A stretch of 64,000 bases of DNA from Sanderia malayensis (Eukaryota; Cnidaria; Scyphozoa; Semaeostomeae; Pelagiidae): positions 248,001 to 312,000 of the forward strand of contig RQOL01000535.1 of the NCBI GenBank assembly GCA_013076295.1, in the 5' to 3' direction. Numbering within the stretch: position 1 is the stretch's first letter; each line of letters opens with the position of its first letter. The notes beneath the pieces were generated by a model. The model saw nothing but the letters and a program-made list of their open reading frames with translations. It had not been told where the DNA came from and ran no database searches. Shown here piece after piece: positions 1 through 10,390 of the stretch. Both the position numbers and the translations under genes were made by a program.

Positions 1-1
1 C

Positions 2-1573
2 ACGGATCACAAGCCGTTAGAAGTGATCTATGGCAATCGCAATTCAAAACCCTCTGCACGAATTGAACGCTGGGTTTTGCGCCTGCAGCCGTATACATTC
101 AATGTCATATACAAGCCAGGGGTTGATAACCCAGCTGACTATTTGTCAAGACATCCGATTACGTCAAAGAGTTTCAAAAAGCAACAAAAGATGACTGAAG
201 AATATATACACTTTATAACTGAACATAGCGTACCGAAGGCGATGACTTTAGAGGAGATCGCTACAGCAACTTCAGAAGACCACGATCTTAAAGGTCTTCG
301 AGCAGCGCTACGATTGAACCAGTGGAGCTCAGTTGCTAAGAGCTATAGCAGTTTTAAAGATGAATACACAATTGGAAAAGGCAATGTAATCCTTCGAGGG
401 ACGAGGATTGTCATTCCAAAGTCGTTGCAGCAGAAAGCAATCGACCTAGCGCATGAAAGCCATCAAGGGTTATCAAAAACCAAAGCTCTACTAAGAGAGA
501 AAGTATGGTTTCCAACCATAGACGACATGGTCAAAAAGACCATAGATGCATGCTTAGCATGTCAAGCAGTTGGTCAATCGCCACCACCTGAACCTATTCA
601 ACCTTCAGATATGCCAACAGGGCCATGGGAGAAATTGCACATTGACTTCTGTGGACCACTGCCATCCAATGACTATTTATTAGTTGTTGTGGACAGGTAT
701 TCACGATACCCAGAGGTTGAGATAGTTAAATCGACAAAAGCTTCATCTGTCATACCAAAACTTGACAAAATGTTTGCCACACATGGCATTCCCATTGTTA
801 TAAAAACTGACAATGGACCCCCATTTTCTGGTGATGATTTTCGTCGATATTGTAATGCATTGAATATCCGACATGAATTCTCGACTCCATATTGGCCACA
901 AGCCAACGGAGAAGTAGAACGTTTTAATAAGCCGCTCGAAAAGGTTCTACAGACAGCTGCCATTGAAGGAAAAGTTTGGCGTCAGGAGCTGCAGAGATTT
1001 CTACTACAATATCGTAACACACCGCATTGCACAACAAAAGTTGCTCCGAGTCAATTGCTGTTTAACAGGAAAGTCCGTGGTAAACTTCCAGAAATCACTA
1101 GCAGAATTGTGATTAATAGACACAAAGAAGCTCGCAGAAATGAGATCAAGAGTCAGAACTATCACACAAAATACGCAAATCAACGTAGAAATGCAAAAGA
1201 AAGCTCAATAACAGTCGGTGATACCGTTCTAGTTAAACAACAGCGTCGTAACAAGCTTACATCTCGTTTTAATAAGACACCGTATTTGGTCGTCGAGAGG
1301 AAAGGAACGCAAATAATTGCAGAAAATAGCCAGAAACACCGAGTCACGAGAAATATATCTCATTTGAAGCGATTCAACAACTCTACAGTTCGTACAGACG
1401 AGTCTGAAATGGACAATGATAGTGATAATGGAGTACAAGCGGAACCACGTGTTGGTCAGGAACGTATGGAAGCTGGAAATGAAAATACCTATGCTGGAAA
1501 TCGTCGTTCTCAAAGGGTGAGAAGAGCACCAGAAAGATTTGGCGAAACTATTCCGTCAGACATTATGCCATGA
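2..1573 (+). CDS. Ty3/gypsy pol, 3' part: RNase H tail and integrase (partial at window edge)
   Basis: The frame is open from the window edge, so this is the C-terminal part of a Pol polyprotein. The first ~50 residues are the end of the RNase H domain (DHKPLEVIY, ARIERW, NPADYLSRH). The integrase follows: an HHCC zinc domain (HESHQGLSKTK to CLACQ), then the DDE core with DFCGPLP, TDNGPPF and the glutamate in ANGEVERF. A basic chromodomain-less tail ends in a stop at 1571-1573. No premature stop is visible, so this copy may be recent. The integrase is of the same type as the pol at 59.6-62 kb. It sits directly upstream of a polypurine tract (1588-1600) and an LTR, the expected order for the 3' end of an element. 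Integrase inserts the element's cDNA into host DNA. The upstream gag, protease and RT lie outside the window. Confidence 0.93.
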   Translation, partial: TDHKPLEVIYGNRNSKPSARIERWVLRLQPYTFNVIYKPGVDNPADYLSRHPITSKSFKKQQKMTEEYIHFITEHSVPKAMTLEEIATATSEDHDLKGLRAALRLNQWSSVAKSYSSFKDEYTIGKGNVILRGTRIVIPKSLQQKAIDLAHESHQGLSKTKALLREKVWFPTIDDMVKKTIDACLACQAVGQSPPPEPIQPSDMPTGPWEKLHIDFCGPLPSNDYLLVVVDRYSRYPEVEIVKSTKASSVIPKLDKMFATHGIPIVIKTDNGPPFSGDDFRRYCNALNIRHEFSTPYWPQANGEVERFNKPLEKVLQTAAIEGKVWRQELQRFLLQYRNTPHCTTKVAPSQLLFNRKVRGKLPEITSRIVINRHKEARRNEIKSQNYHTKYANQRRNAKESSITVGDTVLVKQQRRNKLTSRFNKTPYLVVERKGTQIIAENSQKHRVTRNISHLKRFNNSTVRTDESEMDNDSDNGVQAEPRVGQERMEAGNENTYAGNRRSQRVRRAPERFGETIPSDIMP

Positions 1574-1601
1574 ACAAAATAACTTCAAAAAGGGGAAGTG
1601 A

Positions 1602-1773
1602 TGTAATATAGTGTAAATAGATATGGACTGTGATATGGACACCCGGATTTTATCTAATGTTGTTGTTGTTGTGAGACGATTGTTTTTTGGTTTTGGTTAT
1701 GTTATGATTCTACAAAAAGCGTGCAGTCGTTTTGTCTGTAGTTCTGATCTTGTAGAAATATAAGAATATTACA
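1602..1773 (+). repeat. 3' LTR of the Ty3/gypsy element
   Basis: This 172-bp segment begins TGTAATAT and ends ATATTACA, so its termini are perfect 8-bp inverted repeats with the TG...CA ends of an LTR. A purine-rich tract (AAAAAGGGGAAG) lies just before it and the integrase ORF ends 28 bp upstream. It contains a poly(GTT) stretch. The DNA that follows belongs to a different element's gag gene, which fixes the outer boundary. The matching 5' LTR lies outside the window, so identity cannot be measured here. Confidence 0.75.
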
Positions 1774-2311
1774 CTAAGGTACTATAATAGGTCAGGGCTG
1801 TCCCAGAGAGATACAACGGCAAGGCACTGGCCTTGTGTTCATCTCTGTAAGCGTTAAGGGTACCCTGTTGTTCGAATTGGCTAAGCCAAAGCGAAACATC
1901 CTGCTCCACATTACGAAAACGTTCCAAGCTTGCCCCTGCCTTCACACGGGGTTGACTAATACAGTCTCTTAATTCGCACCCTAGTCTTGCGTTGCTGTCA
2001 GCCTGCATTTCTGCTGACTGACGCACAGTGCCTGCTACGTCATGTAAAAGCAGTCCTAGGCGCTCAGGAAATTCGTTCGCTACAGGAGCTGGTTGCCCAA
2101 CACCACCTTCGATTGGCGACTGCTCTTCGAGAGAGAGATCTCCTCGAGTAAAATCGGGGCTGTCGTCTCTCGGTCTCGCTATTGTCTCCGTACTCGCTTT
2201 ACCGTGTTTTTTACAATACAGAGGAGCTACTTTTCTGGAACGTAGTCCAATTGAGCCCCTCTGCATATGTTTATGCAAAAGCCAATCCCGGTCACTTAGT
2301 GAAAAATTCAC
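1774..2311 (-). pseudogene. gag fragment of another LTR retrotransposon, cut by the gypsy LTR
   Basis: The minus-strand reading frame gives 178 codons with an acidic, Pro/Ser-rich N-terminal region. It ends in a segment typical of the N-terminal part of Ty3-type Gag: a WLSQFEQQG stretch followed by ALPLYLSG and ALTYYSTL. The frame is lost exactly where the Ty3/gypsy LTR begins at 1773. The plus-strand element therefore inserted into this older gag, and the remaining C-terminal half should lie beyond the window on the left. No zinc knuckle remains. The element family is uncertain, because only the capsid-like start is present. Confidence 0.6.
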
Positions 2312-2390
2312 TCACGTTTCTGATGTTCTTTGTTTTTTGTAGAGGTTGCTCTCTTTTCTTTATCCTTTGTTTCTACCAGACGTGTTCTTT

Positions 2391-2455
2391 AGGTTTTCAC
2401 TTGAGCTTTTCTTTTCTTTCTTCTTGTTCATTTTTTCGGAGGTGTGAAGTCACTT
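2391..2455. repeat. Short pyrimidine-rich repeat shared with 8088-8170
   Basis: The run from a TTTTCAC motif through a C/T-rich tract to TTTTTTCGGAGGTGTGAAG matches 8088-8170 in inverted orientation. It lies upstream of the gag fragment and next to repeat B, so it may be part of the 5' untranslated region of that retroelement. Confidence 0.5.
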
Positions 2456-2529
2456 GCCAGTGTGAACACTGTGTTGAACAGAGAAGACCCACACTGGCCA
2501 CCAGTTGTCGTGGGGTGGCTTTCTGCCTT

Positions 2530-2690
2530 TAAAACTTCCACCGCCAGACGTGGGGTACGGCACTCAGTATGTCGGTAGAGTCTTGGTGTTGCTAAGGTCA
2601 GTGACTTCTTTAAGATTTTCAACAGAGATAGACACAGGTTTGCCTTCTGTCTTTTAATGGTGGGTTACCGTACCCACTCTATATATAAAT
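2530..2690 (-). repeat. Repeat B, copy 1
   Basis: This is an approximately 150-bp unit whose ends are inverted versions of GTGGGGTACGGCA and GTGGGTACGGTA. Two further copies lie at 20070-20225 and 20895-21055 in the opposite orientation. The internal part is shared at high similarity, including a TCAGTGACTTCTT motif. The inverted ends suggest a small MITE-like unit. In the other copies it follows directly on repeat A. Confidence 0.6.
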
Positions 2691-2805
2691 AATAGCTATT
2701 TCCGCATCAAAGAAGCTATAATCAGTTCTTTTCTGCTTTATCAGCAACAACAACGTCCTTAACTAGTGCTGTCCAAGTTTGTCTCTCTTGCGCTAGTGTT
2801 CTTAA

Positions 2806-3888
2806 GGCGGATTTACACGGTACAAGTTGGCTATAAGTTTTTTCGATATTGGACTGCAAACTTGAACTTGTATCGTGTAAATGCCCTAAAATTCTGTTCA
2901 CGCCTGTTGTTTTGATTGACGTTAATCCTCCATCACAGTCGAACAATTTCTGACTCGATGTCAAAACGTTTTCAGTTCACACCATTTTTTCAAAGACGCC
3001 GCAAATCGCTACTTCACGTAAGGTTTGTTTTGATTCGCGAATCGCAGATTTTGGGAAGGAAAACTCAATTTTCGCAGCAAAATGGTTCTGATAACGGATA
3101 AAAGTTTATCTCGCGTGCGTCAACTTAAATTATCAGATTTATGAAGAAATTTATGACAAAATTTCAGCACCATAATTAATTAAATACTCAAAACAAGCAA
3201 CAACATTGCCCCATGCCATGAAACGCGTTCTGGGCCATAAAGATGGTTTGCAAACGTCTCTCAAACTGTTTCTACAGTCACATGCCTCCTATTGTCCTTT
3301 ATATTTCAGATGACCATGCCAAAAACATGTTAGAAATGGATATATACAACGCTAATTAGTCCAAAAGCATATTAGGCCCACCGCAATACAAGCAGCACCA
3401 TAATCAGCAATGAAAATGCAAATAATATTGTAATAAACCTTTTGATGGATAATGATGATTATTATTATTTTATTATATCATAATTAATAATGGCTTGCTT
3501 TGAATATTTAATTAACTACTGGTGCTAAAATTTTGTCATAAATTTCTTCATAAATCTGATAATTTAAGTTGACGCACGAGAGATAAACTTTTATCCGTTA
3601 TCAGAACCATTTTGCTGCAAAAATTGAGTTTTCCTTCCCAAAATCTGCGATTCGCGAATCAAAACAAACCTTACGTGAAGTAGCGATTTGCGGCGTCTTT
3701 GAAAAAATGGTGTGAACTGAAAAACTTTTTGACATCGAGTCAGAAATTTTTCGACTGTGATGGAGGTTTAACGTCAATCAAAACAACAGGCGTGAACAGA
3801 ATTTTAGGGCATTTACACGATACAAGCTCAAGTTTGCAGTCCAGTATCGAAAAAACTTGTAGCCAACTTGTACCGTGTAAATCCGCCT
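2806..3888. mobile_element. Foldback element with ~395-bp terminal inverted repeats and TTAA target duplication
   Basis: Positions 2806-3199 and 3492-3888 are near-perfect reverse complements, separated by a ~290-bp AT-rich loop. The termini read GGCGGATTTACACGGTACAA and are flanked by TTAA at 2802-2805 and 3889-3892. TTAA duplication is characteristic of piggyBac and Kolobok transposons, so this is probably a non-autonomous foldback derivative of one of those superfamilies. The arms differ by only a few substitutions and one missing A, so the insertion is fairly young. Short ORFs inside it are mirror images of each other and are not considered genes. Confidence 0.85.
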
Positions 3889-4239
3889 TTAAGCTTTCGA
3901 GATTATTTTTAGATTTGAGCTGGGTTATGCTGTTATATCTATTTTTCAACGTGTTATGTTTCTTTAGCATAATTATGTCGTTGTGTAATGAAACTGGCAA
4001 TGTAATTACTGGTCTTCCGCGAAACTTCTTTGCATTTGATTTTTCAAAATAATAATTCATTGCTTTCTGCGCAAAATTAATAGATATTAATATGAATATT
4101 GATCTATTAATTAATCTTGAGAATCCATCTTATGCTTAACAAAGGCTTTGACTTCCTCATTTTTAACCTCATGGTTAGAAGACAATCTGAAAGTCAATGA
4201 ATCCAAAACAGATCTAACCCACTCTACCAACCATTTTAA

Positions 4240-4657
4240 TTAAAACTCGAGCTACAGCTACATATATTTCCTTTATCTTATGAGTCATTTAAAGTGTTCA
4301 TCTTCATCTTCTGTCGTCATGGGCATAACCGATGGCCATGTCCCAGGTTGCTTTTAGGGTACCATTCCGTTTCGTTTCATGGATTCTGGGTATAGCCATA
4401 TCTTTATTGGTTTTAACACCTTTTGCCCATGACGGTATAATATTCAGTGAGTAAACTCATTACTTCACTTTTTACAAAGGTTGTTTACGCAGCCTCGCTA
4501 TGGTGGCATTTCTCATTACCAGCAGATATTTATCTCTTTATAATATAATATTTTTTATATAATCTCTTTAATTGATATAATCTCGTTAGAGCCCTTTACG
4601 ACACTTGTTTTAAAGTGCAATAATATGTCTTCGCACATTTTTATAAAGGGTCTCACA
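4240..4657 (-). repeat. Repeat A, copy 1
   Basis: This ~415-bp segment recurs in inverted orientation at 19672-20085 and 20465-20880. Shared blocks include CTCGAGTTTTAATTAAA, GGTGTTAAAACC, ATGCCACCATAGCGAGGCTG and GAGACCCTTTATAAAAA. No coding potential is evident. Here the neighbouring repeat B has been separated from it by the foldback element and unrelated sequence. Confidence 0.65.
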
Positions 4658-4839
4658 ACACTTGCCGAAGTCAAGAAGTATATACGAGCATGTTTCACTG
4701 GCAAATGGTTTGAGGGAACACCCCTTTCCTTTAACATAACACCGCATCTTCCTGAATTTCGGTTTGACGATGCTCCTCCGTTAGCTCACGTTGGCATCGA
4801 TTTCGCAGGGCCGTTAATACACACAGGCATATCCGCAGA

Positions 4840-5511
4840 TGTAATGTTATGATTGCGTCAGTGTAAATTGCATCATGTCTGTACTAATATATTAGAAGTA
4901 GAATCATATTCGTGTTAGTTATATTGTTTTCCTGTGATGTACTTGTGACCGTGCCGTTTGTCTATGTTATATCCGTTGTTGCTGTCACTATTGATTGATG
5001 TGTCATATTTTAGGAATTGTGTTCCTAATGTAAAGAGGCCTGCGTGTGTGTCTTCTCCTCTATGTCCAGAGACTGTCCAACGAACGCTGCTTTCCAGGTT
5101 GAGTGTTTTACGTGCAAGGAGCACGGAGCCAGAGAGAAACGATACAGTGTGTTGATTTTGAATGACTGACTCTGACTGTCTCTGACTCACTAATTACAAA
5201 TAATTTACATGTATTTATATTACTCTAAAAATCATGACGACAAAGCAAAAGTGTTTCTAGAAGGATGAGAGTGACGATGCATAAATAAAAATAAAATGAT
5301 GTAATTTAAATGACGCGAGATGATGGAATAGAGGGAGTGATCGAGAAGAGGGCAAAACGGAAGAAATCTAAAAATACGTAATTTCACTACAATATTATGA
5401 TTGTTTTAACTTATGTGAAATTATAAAAGTATTGTAGTTGAATGACTGATCTCGAGCAAGCAACATCTTGTGTTCTCTTGAGTTATACCTGCTTTACCCA
5501 GCCACGCTACA
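4840..5511 (+). repeat. Solo LTR of a Ty3/gypsy family, nested in BEL integrase
   Basis: The element starts TGTAATGTTATG and ends CCACGCTACA, with 4-bp direct repeats CAGA at 4836-4839 and 5512-5515. It matches, in the opposite orientation, the LTR at 15248-15534 attached to a Ty3/gypsy pol. No internal coding region is present, so it is a solo LTR left by recombination between two LTRs. It is 672 bp against 287 bp for the other copy because of a 382-bp insertion at 5010-5391. Confidence 0.85.
5010..5391. mobile_element. Unclassified 382-bp insertion inside the solo LTR
   Basis: Comparison with the LTR copy at 15248-15534 shows 382 extra bases here. They are flanked by a 5-bp direct repeat ATATT (5005-5009 and 5392-5396), where the other copy has a single ATATT. 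The left end carries a small palindrome, TTAGGAATTGTGTTCCTAA. No terminal inverted repeats or coding sequence were recognised. The alternative, a deletion in the other copy, is less likely given the direct repeat. Confidence 0.55.
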
Positions 5512-6350
5512 CAGACAACAAATCCGAAAACAAATGCTATGTTTGTTAATATACATGTGCGTCTACGCGTGCAGTTCATCAAGAGTTGGTCGAATCCTGA
5601 GATATAAATTCTTTTATTCGTTGTCTCCGCCGATTTTGTGGTAGGAGAGGGTTGCTTGCCACAATCATATCTGACAATGCGAAAACCTTCAAAACCATGA
5701 GTAAAGAGGCAAAAGGGTTGCTTCGCAGCCCCCGTATATATAAATTCTTTCCGGCACGACAAATTAAATGGAAATTCATTGAAGATCGATCTTCCTGGCA
5801 AGGGGGGATGTGGGAACGCTTAGTAAAAAGTGTTAAACGCTGCCTCAATATGATTATAGGGCGTGCCTTTTTAACTACATTGAGTTAGTTACACTATTGA
5901 TTGAAGTCGAATCGATCATTAATGCACATCCATTGACATATGTAGCTATACGACGACCTTGACGGTATGTCATATCCCTTGACCCCTTCCCAGCTTATAA
6001 ACGGACGTAATCTTGCCCCACATTCCTCACAAGGGCACGATGAAATCGTTTCCACTTACGAAAGTCTGGAAAAAGGGCCAAATACCACGGCTATTGCTCT
6101 TGGGTCATTTCACAAAGCGATGGACTTACTTAGTTTAATGGAAGCGTATAAGGTGAAACAAAATTCAAAATCACCGAACTTGAAGGTCGGAGATGTTGTT
6201 CTCCTCAAAAACGACATTTCGAAACGAGCCTTTTGGAAAACGTGTCGTATTATCGAGTTTCTTGTAGGAAAAGATGACTCTACCAGAGAAGCAAGAATAG
6301 AAGTCGCCAATGCAACACATTACACCACTCGAAGTACAACAGCTCAGTAG

Positions 6351-6880
6351 TAACGGTGACATTATCAGTAATAGTGCCGAAGTAGAGATTGGGCATCCAA
6401 CAAAAGAGAACAATACGTTGCTATCCTCACTGTGATGTATTCTGACACGTGACGAGGATAAGATAATTTATGCAATATCGGGATTTGCTTGTAAAATCCG
6501 GGATATTCCTATGTTCCAGAGGGGAACAAGCACATACATATTGGTTCCTCGTGGTTCTCACAGTTTTCTAGCAAATGCGCACCAAGTCAGAGAAATTGCC
6601 TGTCTAAGTTTTGGTTGCCCACCCACCTCCCGCAGCGACGGAAGCCAATTCCCTCTTCTCCTTTCAAGTAACGAAGCCTCCTTCGCACTCGCCACATATT
6701 ATCCATATTTGAAAGGAGAAGAATAGAGAACAGTGAGGATAGATTACAAACACCATGCTCATGCACAGCACCAGCGCAGCAACGAACCACGCAAAAACCC
6801 AAAACAAGTGCTCAATCTGTCAGACCGAAACGTGATGCTGCAGTCATTGGAGAGTTAATCAGACGTGCAAATAAAGGGGG
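6351..6880 (+). other. 3' tail of the BEL remnant with candidate polypurine tract
   Basis: After the integrase C-terminal domain the frame ends and no further domain is seen. At 6868-6880 a purine run (AAATAAAGGGGG) precedes a TGTG, which is the arrangement expected of a polypurine tract next to a 3' LTR. The rest is unremarkable. Confidence 0.35.
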
Positions 6881-7221
6881 TGTGATTTGTACATAAACTT
6901 GTCTAAGCTTATCTATACTCATGATTTTTAAAATTGCATTTATTGAATTCTTTTACCGTGTCTGTTGCTATTATTATTGTTTTCATCGTTGTACGATTTC
7001 CAAAAGGGAGTGCGTTGTGATGCATCAATTCTGTCTGCTCGTTTGGCTGTGCGCGCGCAACAGCCACGTGCTATATTGATTCTGACTCACAGGATAGGTT
7101 CCAGGGTGTTTTGTATCCAGTTCCTTCATAATTAGTATAAATTAGTTAGTGTAAAGAGTCTTTTTAGATTTTGCATCTATTCTCAACTGTTTGTCGAACT
7201 TCCGCGTTATCAACATGAAAT
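6881..7221 (+). repeat. Candidate 3' LTR of the BEL remnant, right edge uncertain
   Basis: The segment starts TGTGATTTGTACA directly after the purine tract and contains a GC-rich GCGCGCGCAACAGCCACG stretch. A possible end is the ...ATCAACA near 7214. No second copy is present in the window, so the assignment rests only on position and on the TG...CA ends. Confidence 0.3.
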
Positions 7222-7488
7222 ATAATAGATAACTCAAGTGTATTACTCTCTCAATCACTCTCTGCAGTTTTGTCTAAAACCCAAGACACAACACCTGTCA
7301 ACCAGATCAATTACACTGTTCAAATTCAAAACAGTTGGTCAGTTGAAAAATTGAAAGTTGCTCAGGAAGAAGACTGGATCCTCAGTCAAGTACGACCCTG
7401 GATACTAATAACGAAGAAACCAACACAGGCTCCAGGAAGTAATGGAAACACCTTTGAACCACGTGATGATCTTATCTCTAAAGAATGA
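7222..7488 (+). pseudogene. Possible Ty3/gypsy pol linker fragment
   Basis: An open frame of about 72 codons contains WSVEKLKVAQEEDW and SQVRPWI. This resembles the linker between RNase H and the integrase zinc domain of Ty3/gypsy Pol. No catalytic motif is present and the frame ends after 7488. The similarity is from memory of the family pattern only. Confidence 0.3.
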
Positions 7489-7963
7489 ATCGACTATGGC
7501 AATTGAAAAGCGCGAAAATTAGATAAAAACAGATTTTTCTAAAAAAATTCTTGTTCTTTTCCAGATAAAGCTCGTTTTTCAAAATTTTAATATTTTCTGT
7601 TGTTAATCCTGGTTTTTCTTAGATAAAACAGGTTTTCAGATATTTTCATCAAATGCTATTTTGGCTCGCCTCGTGGAATGGCGAAGCATGGCAAGTAATG
7701 AAATTAACGGGGATTATGTTCAAAATTTTGACAAACGCTTTGTCAAATGTGAATACCATCCGGCATTTGCAATACGCACAGAATGAGGATACAGCTCGCA
7801 AGAAATGAAAACTGGCCAAAACCTGTCAAACTTAAGTTGTACCATGGGCCTGAAGCTTCAGCTACACCACTCTTGAGAGCGCATAGCCAAAACGTACTCT
7901 GCTATGAACGGAATCAACTGTTGCCATTGTCGCTCTTTCGACTCTATTTGGCAACGGGCGCCA

Positions 7964-8385
7964 TTTGTTGTAAATTCCTTGTGCGTGCGCGCAGCTAACT
8001 GACTCACCGAACTTCTTACTGTGATGAGCTTCCACATGATCTGGTGAATTACCCTTATATTACTTATAAGGGTTATTTACCAGGTGTGAAGTCACACTGG
8101 CGAGTGACTTCACACCTCCGAAAAAATAAACAGGAAGAAAGAAAAGAAAAGATCATGTGAAAACTTAAGTTTTGATTAGATAAAATAGAGACATATGTAA
8201 CATTCTGATTGGTTTGTAGTTCAGTGAATATTACTCATTTCCTATTAAGCACGTTGAAAAGATTATGAAGTTTATGTATTGTTCAGTTGTGTTTGCGAAT
8301 TGAAGTGGACATGAGAGTACACTTTTGAAAAACTGCAAAATTTCTGTTCAAACTAAGAACTAAGAGAAGTAGTCTGAGAGAAACA
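7964..8385 (+). repeat. Diverged solo LTR of the BEL/Pao family seen at 27.7-34.3 kb
   Basis: The sequence is the reverse complement of the BEL LTRs at 27739-28099 and 33648-34253. Shared blocks run in order: CTTGTGCGTGCGCGCAGC, AGCTTCCACATGATCT, ACCCTTATATTACT, GATAAAATAGAGACAT, TATTACTCATTTCCTATTAAGC and TGTTCAGTTG. About 100 bp between 8040 and 8160, including a short hairpin and the pyrimidine-rich repeat, are absent from the other LTRs and look like a secondary insertion. No internal BEL sequence accompanies it. Confidence 0.75.
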
Positions 8386-8695
8386 AAATTTATCTCCAAA
8401 GGAGCTAGGATTATCTGATAAAAACCAGCTTTATCTGCAGAAAAACCTGGTTTATCTGAGAAAAGCTTGATTAATGAAATTTTGGTGCTTTTTGTTGGCC
8501 ATAATGGACGATACCGGCATAGATAAATATCATGTGGTCGCTCCGATCAGTTTGAAACCAGAAATCATCGAAAGATGACATATTAATGTCGGATACCTTA
8601 CAGTAAAGAAAACATTTACAAGGATTGTAAACATTGTTTTACATGTCAAAAGAATATAGTTATTCTGAAGTTGCACATGAGTATTTACTTGTAAT

Positions 8696-10390
8696 TAAAA
8701 CAAGTAGTCACGTAAGTAAGATATGAATTAGCTATTTGATTACTTATTCATTAGTTCCGATACCACCAGTAGTTTTTGACATCGTCCCATATGTTTATGC
8801 CTTACACTCACAAACATGACATGCATCAACATTTCTATACTCGAAGTGACCTGATTCTTTCATGGAAGTCAAGTGATCTATTATTCCAACGCTATGTTGT
8901 TTGTTCACACTTGTTCTTGAACCTCGATGCGAGTGGTTTTGCCTTCTTGATGTTGGAGAAACATTTTTCGAAAGCCAAGCAGCAATCATCTGAGTTTGAT
9001 TAATGTGAGTACTTGATTTACCGAATTCAGTAAATTGCGTTAAATCAATTTTTAGCACTATTGCCTCTGCCAATAAAAATTTATTCTCAATCTTAACTAG
9101 AAAAAATATTTAAAATTGTTTCTTCTGAGACATTCAGCTGACAATGTAGCACCTGCCTTGCAAAGATGTCTGCTGAAATCAATTGATAATGGTGTTAAAA
9201 GTAAAATGACAGTGTGAATAAAGTCAGTTGATCATCTTGAACAAATATTTTGAGATAAAAGTTTCTGAGCAAATGTTGAAATGAATCCTGTAAGTTAAAT
9301 GAAAGGAACTATATTTATGGCATTGCTAACATATAATTGCTCTATTAGCTACGTTGTTAATGTCTGTACGATACCAGAATTCCAGGCAAGCTTCGCGGGC
9401 AACCTCCTTAGTGCTTTGGCCTTCGATCTGAGAGAAAGAATGATCGTTAATTAACGTTGGATAATTGTCTCGACAAATTTCGTTGTGAAGATTGCATGTG
9501 TCAATACTCTGAATTACAATAAATTCCAATGTATTGGCAGCTACCTTTTAGCTCTTGCGACATTACAGCAATATTAATTTGATCAATATGCTGCCGGCAA
9601 TATAGTATTAAAGGAGTTCAAAAATTTAAATTGACCTCTGCCTTGAATTTAATAAAAAGCTATGAAAGAAAGAACTAACAAATCAATATAATCTAATCCA
9701 CATATAAAATCATGAATATGTCATTTGTGTTTCACAAATGCGGTTGAACCCTGCGGCCATTTTTTTTTGCTATGTTATCAAAATCTTTTGGTTGTATGCA
9801 TTTGGTCTGTATATCTAACATCACTTCTTCGGTAGTTGTAATTTGCAATACCCTTATCCATTGCTGCCCAAAGTTTTATTGCAATTAATTTTGGCCTTGG
9901 GCTCTGACAGAATTCGATTTCTCGCTATTGGCTTTGCAATAACTAGCTTAACCTAGTGAAAAGTGTTGCTGACCGACACTTTAGAACCTTTGCAGGTTCT
10001 AAGCCTGTGTGCTGGTTTGGGGTTTATCGCTGGTAAAAGTGTTTCTGTTGCTGTTGATGACGTCGTCAGCTTCATTTGGCATCAAAGATATTAGAAGGAA
10101 GGGAGATATTACCCCTTCTAATATATTTGGTCGCGTTAACCCGTATTGATTACTGTTCACCCTTTTGCGACAGGAAATTTACGTGATTTTGGTTCTCGTA
10201 TTTCTTATTTTGCCTTCGCAATTTTTCTCCATAGTTCGCCCGTGTCCCTAGATTTTCCAACATAATTTGGATTTTATATTTCCTACTTTTAGCGGCATTT
10301 TAGCAGGCCTTCTCTGGCCACATGGATCAACTTTTTGCTCAAGACTGTTGTACACATATTTCCATGGCTGTAACTCATATTTTTCATGCG
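8696..10390 (+). repeat. Repeat R, copy 1 (longest contiguous copy)
   Basis: A ~1.7-kb sequence whose counterpart lies in two pieces at 14985-15247 and 17156-18620, with shorter copies at 10995-11120 plus 14379-14830 and at 18866-19372. Similar blocks occur throughout, for example TCACGTAAGTAAGATATGAA, CTGTACGATACCAGAAT and TTGCTCAAGACTGTTGTACA. No transposase or RT is recognisable. A short frame near 9975-10090 is conserved with copy 2. A palindromic stretch at 10086-10125 (arms ATATTAGAAGG) is absent from copy 2. The class of R is unknown: it could be a non-autonomous transposon or a segmental duplication. Confidence 0.7.

Larger units (their letters stand above)
4658..6350 (+). pseudogene. 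BEL/Pao integrase remnant, interrupted by a solo LTR
   Basis: Translation on both sides of the LTR at 4840-5511 gives BEL/Pao integrase. To the left are the end of the zinc domain (ACFTGKWFEGTP) and the first catalytic aspartate region (HVGIDFAGPL). To the right are the second aspartate (IISDNAKTFK), the GGMWERLVKSVKR block with the glutamate, and the DUF5641-type C-terminal domain (VGDVVLLKND). Removing the LTR and one copy of its 4-bp duplication restores a single frame. In-frame stops near 5549 and 5600 and frameshifts between 5880 and 5967 show decay. Nothing of the RT, RNase H or gag remains to the left, where repeat A abuts. Confidence 0.85.

Noticed and set aside
3740..4060. Frames inside the TTAA foldback as genes
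   Set aside because: Both arms give mirror-image frames, and they show no domain and no codon constraint.
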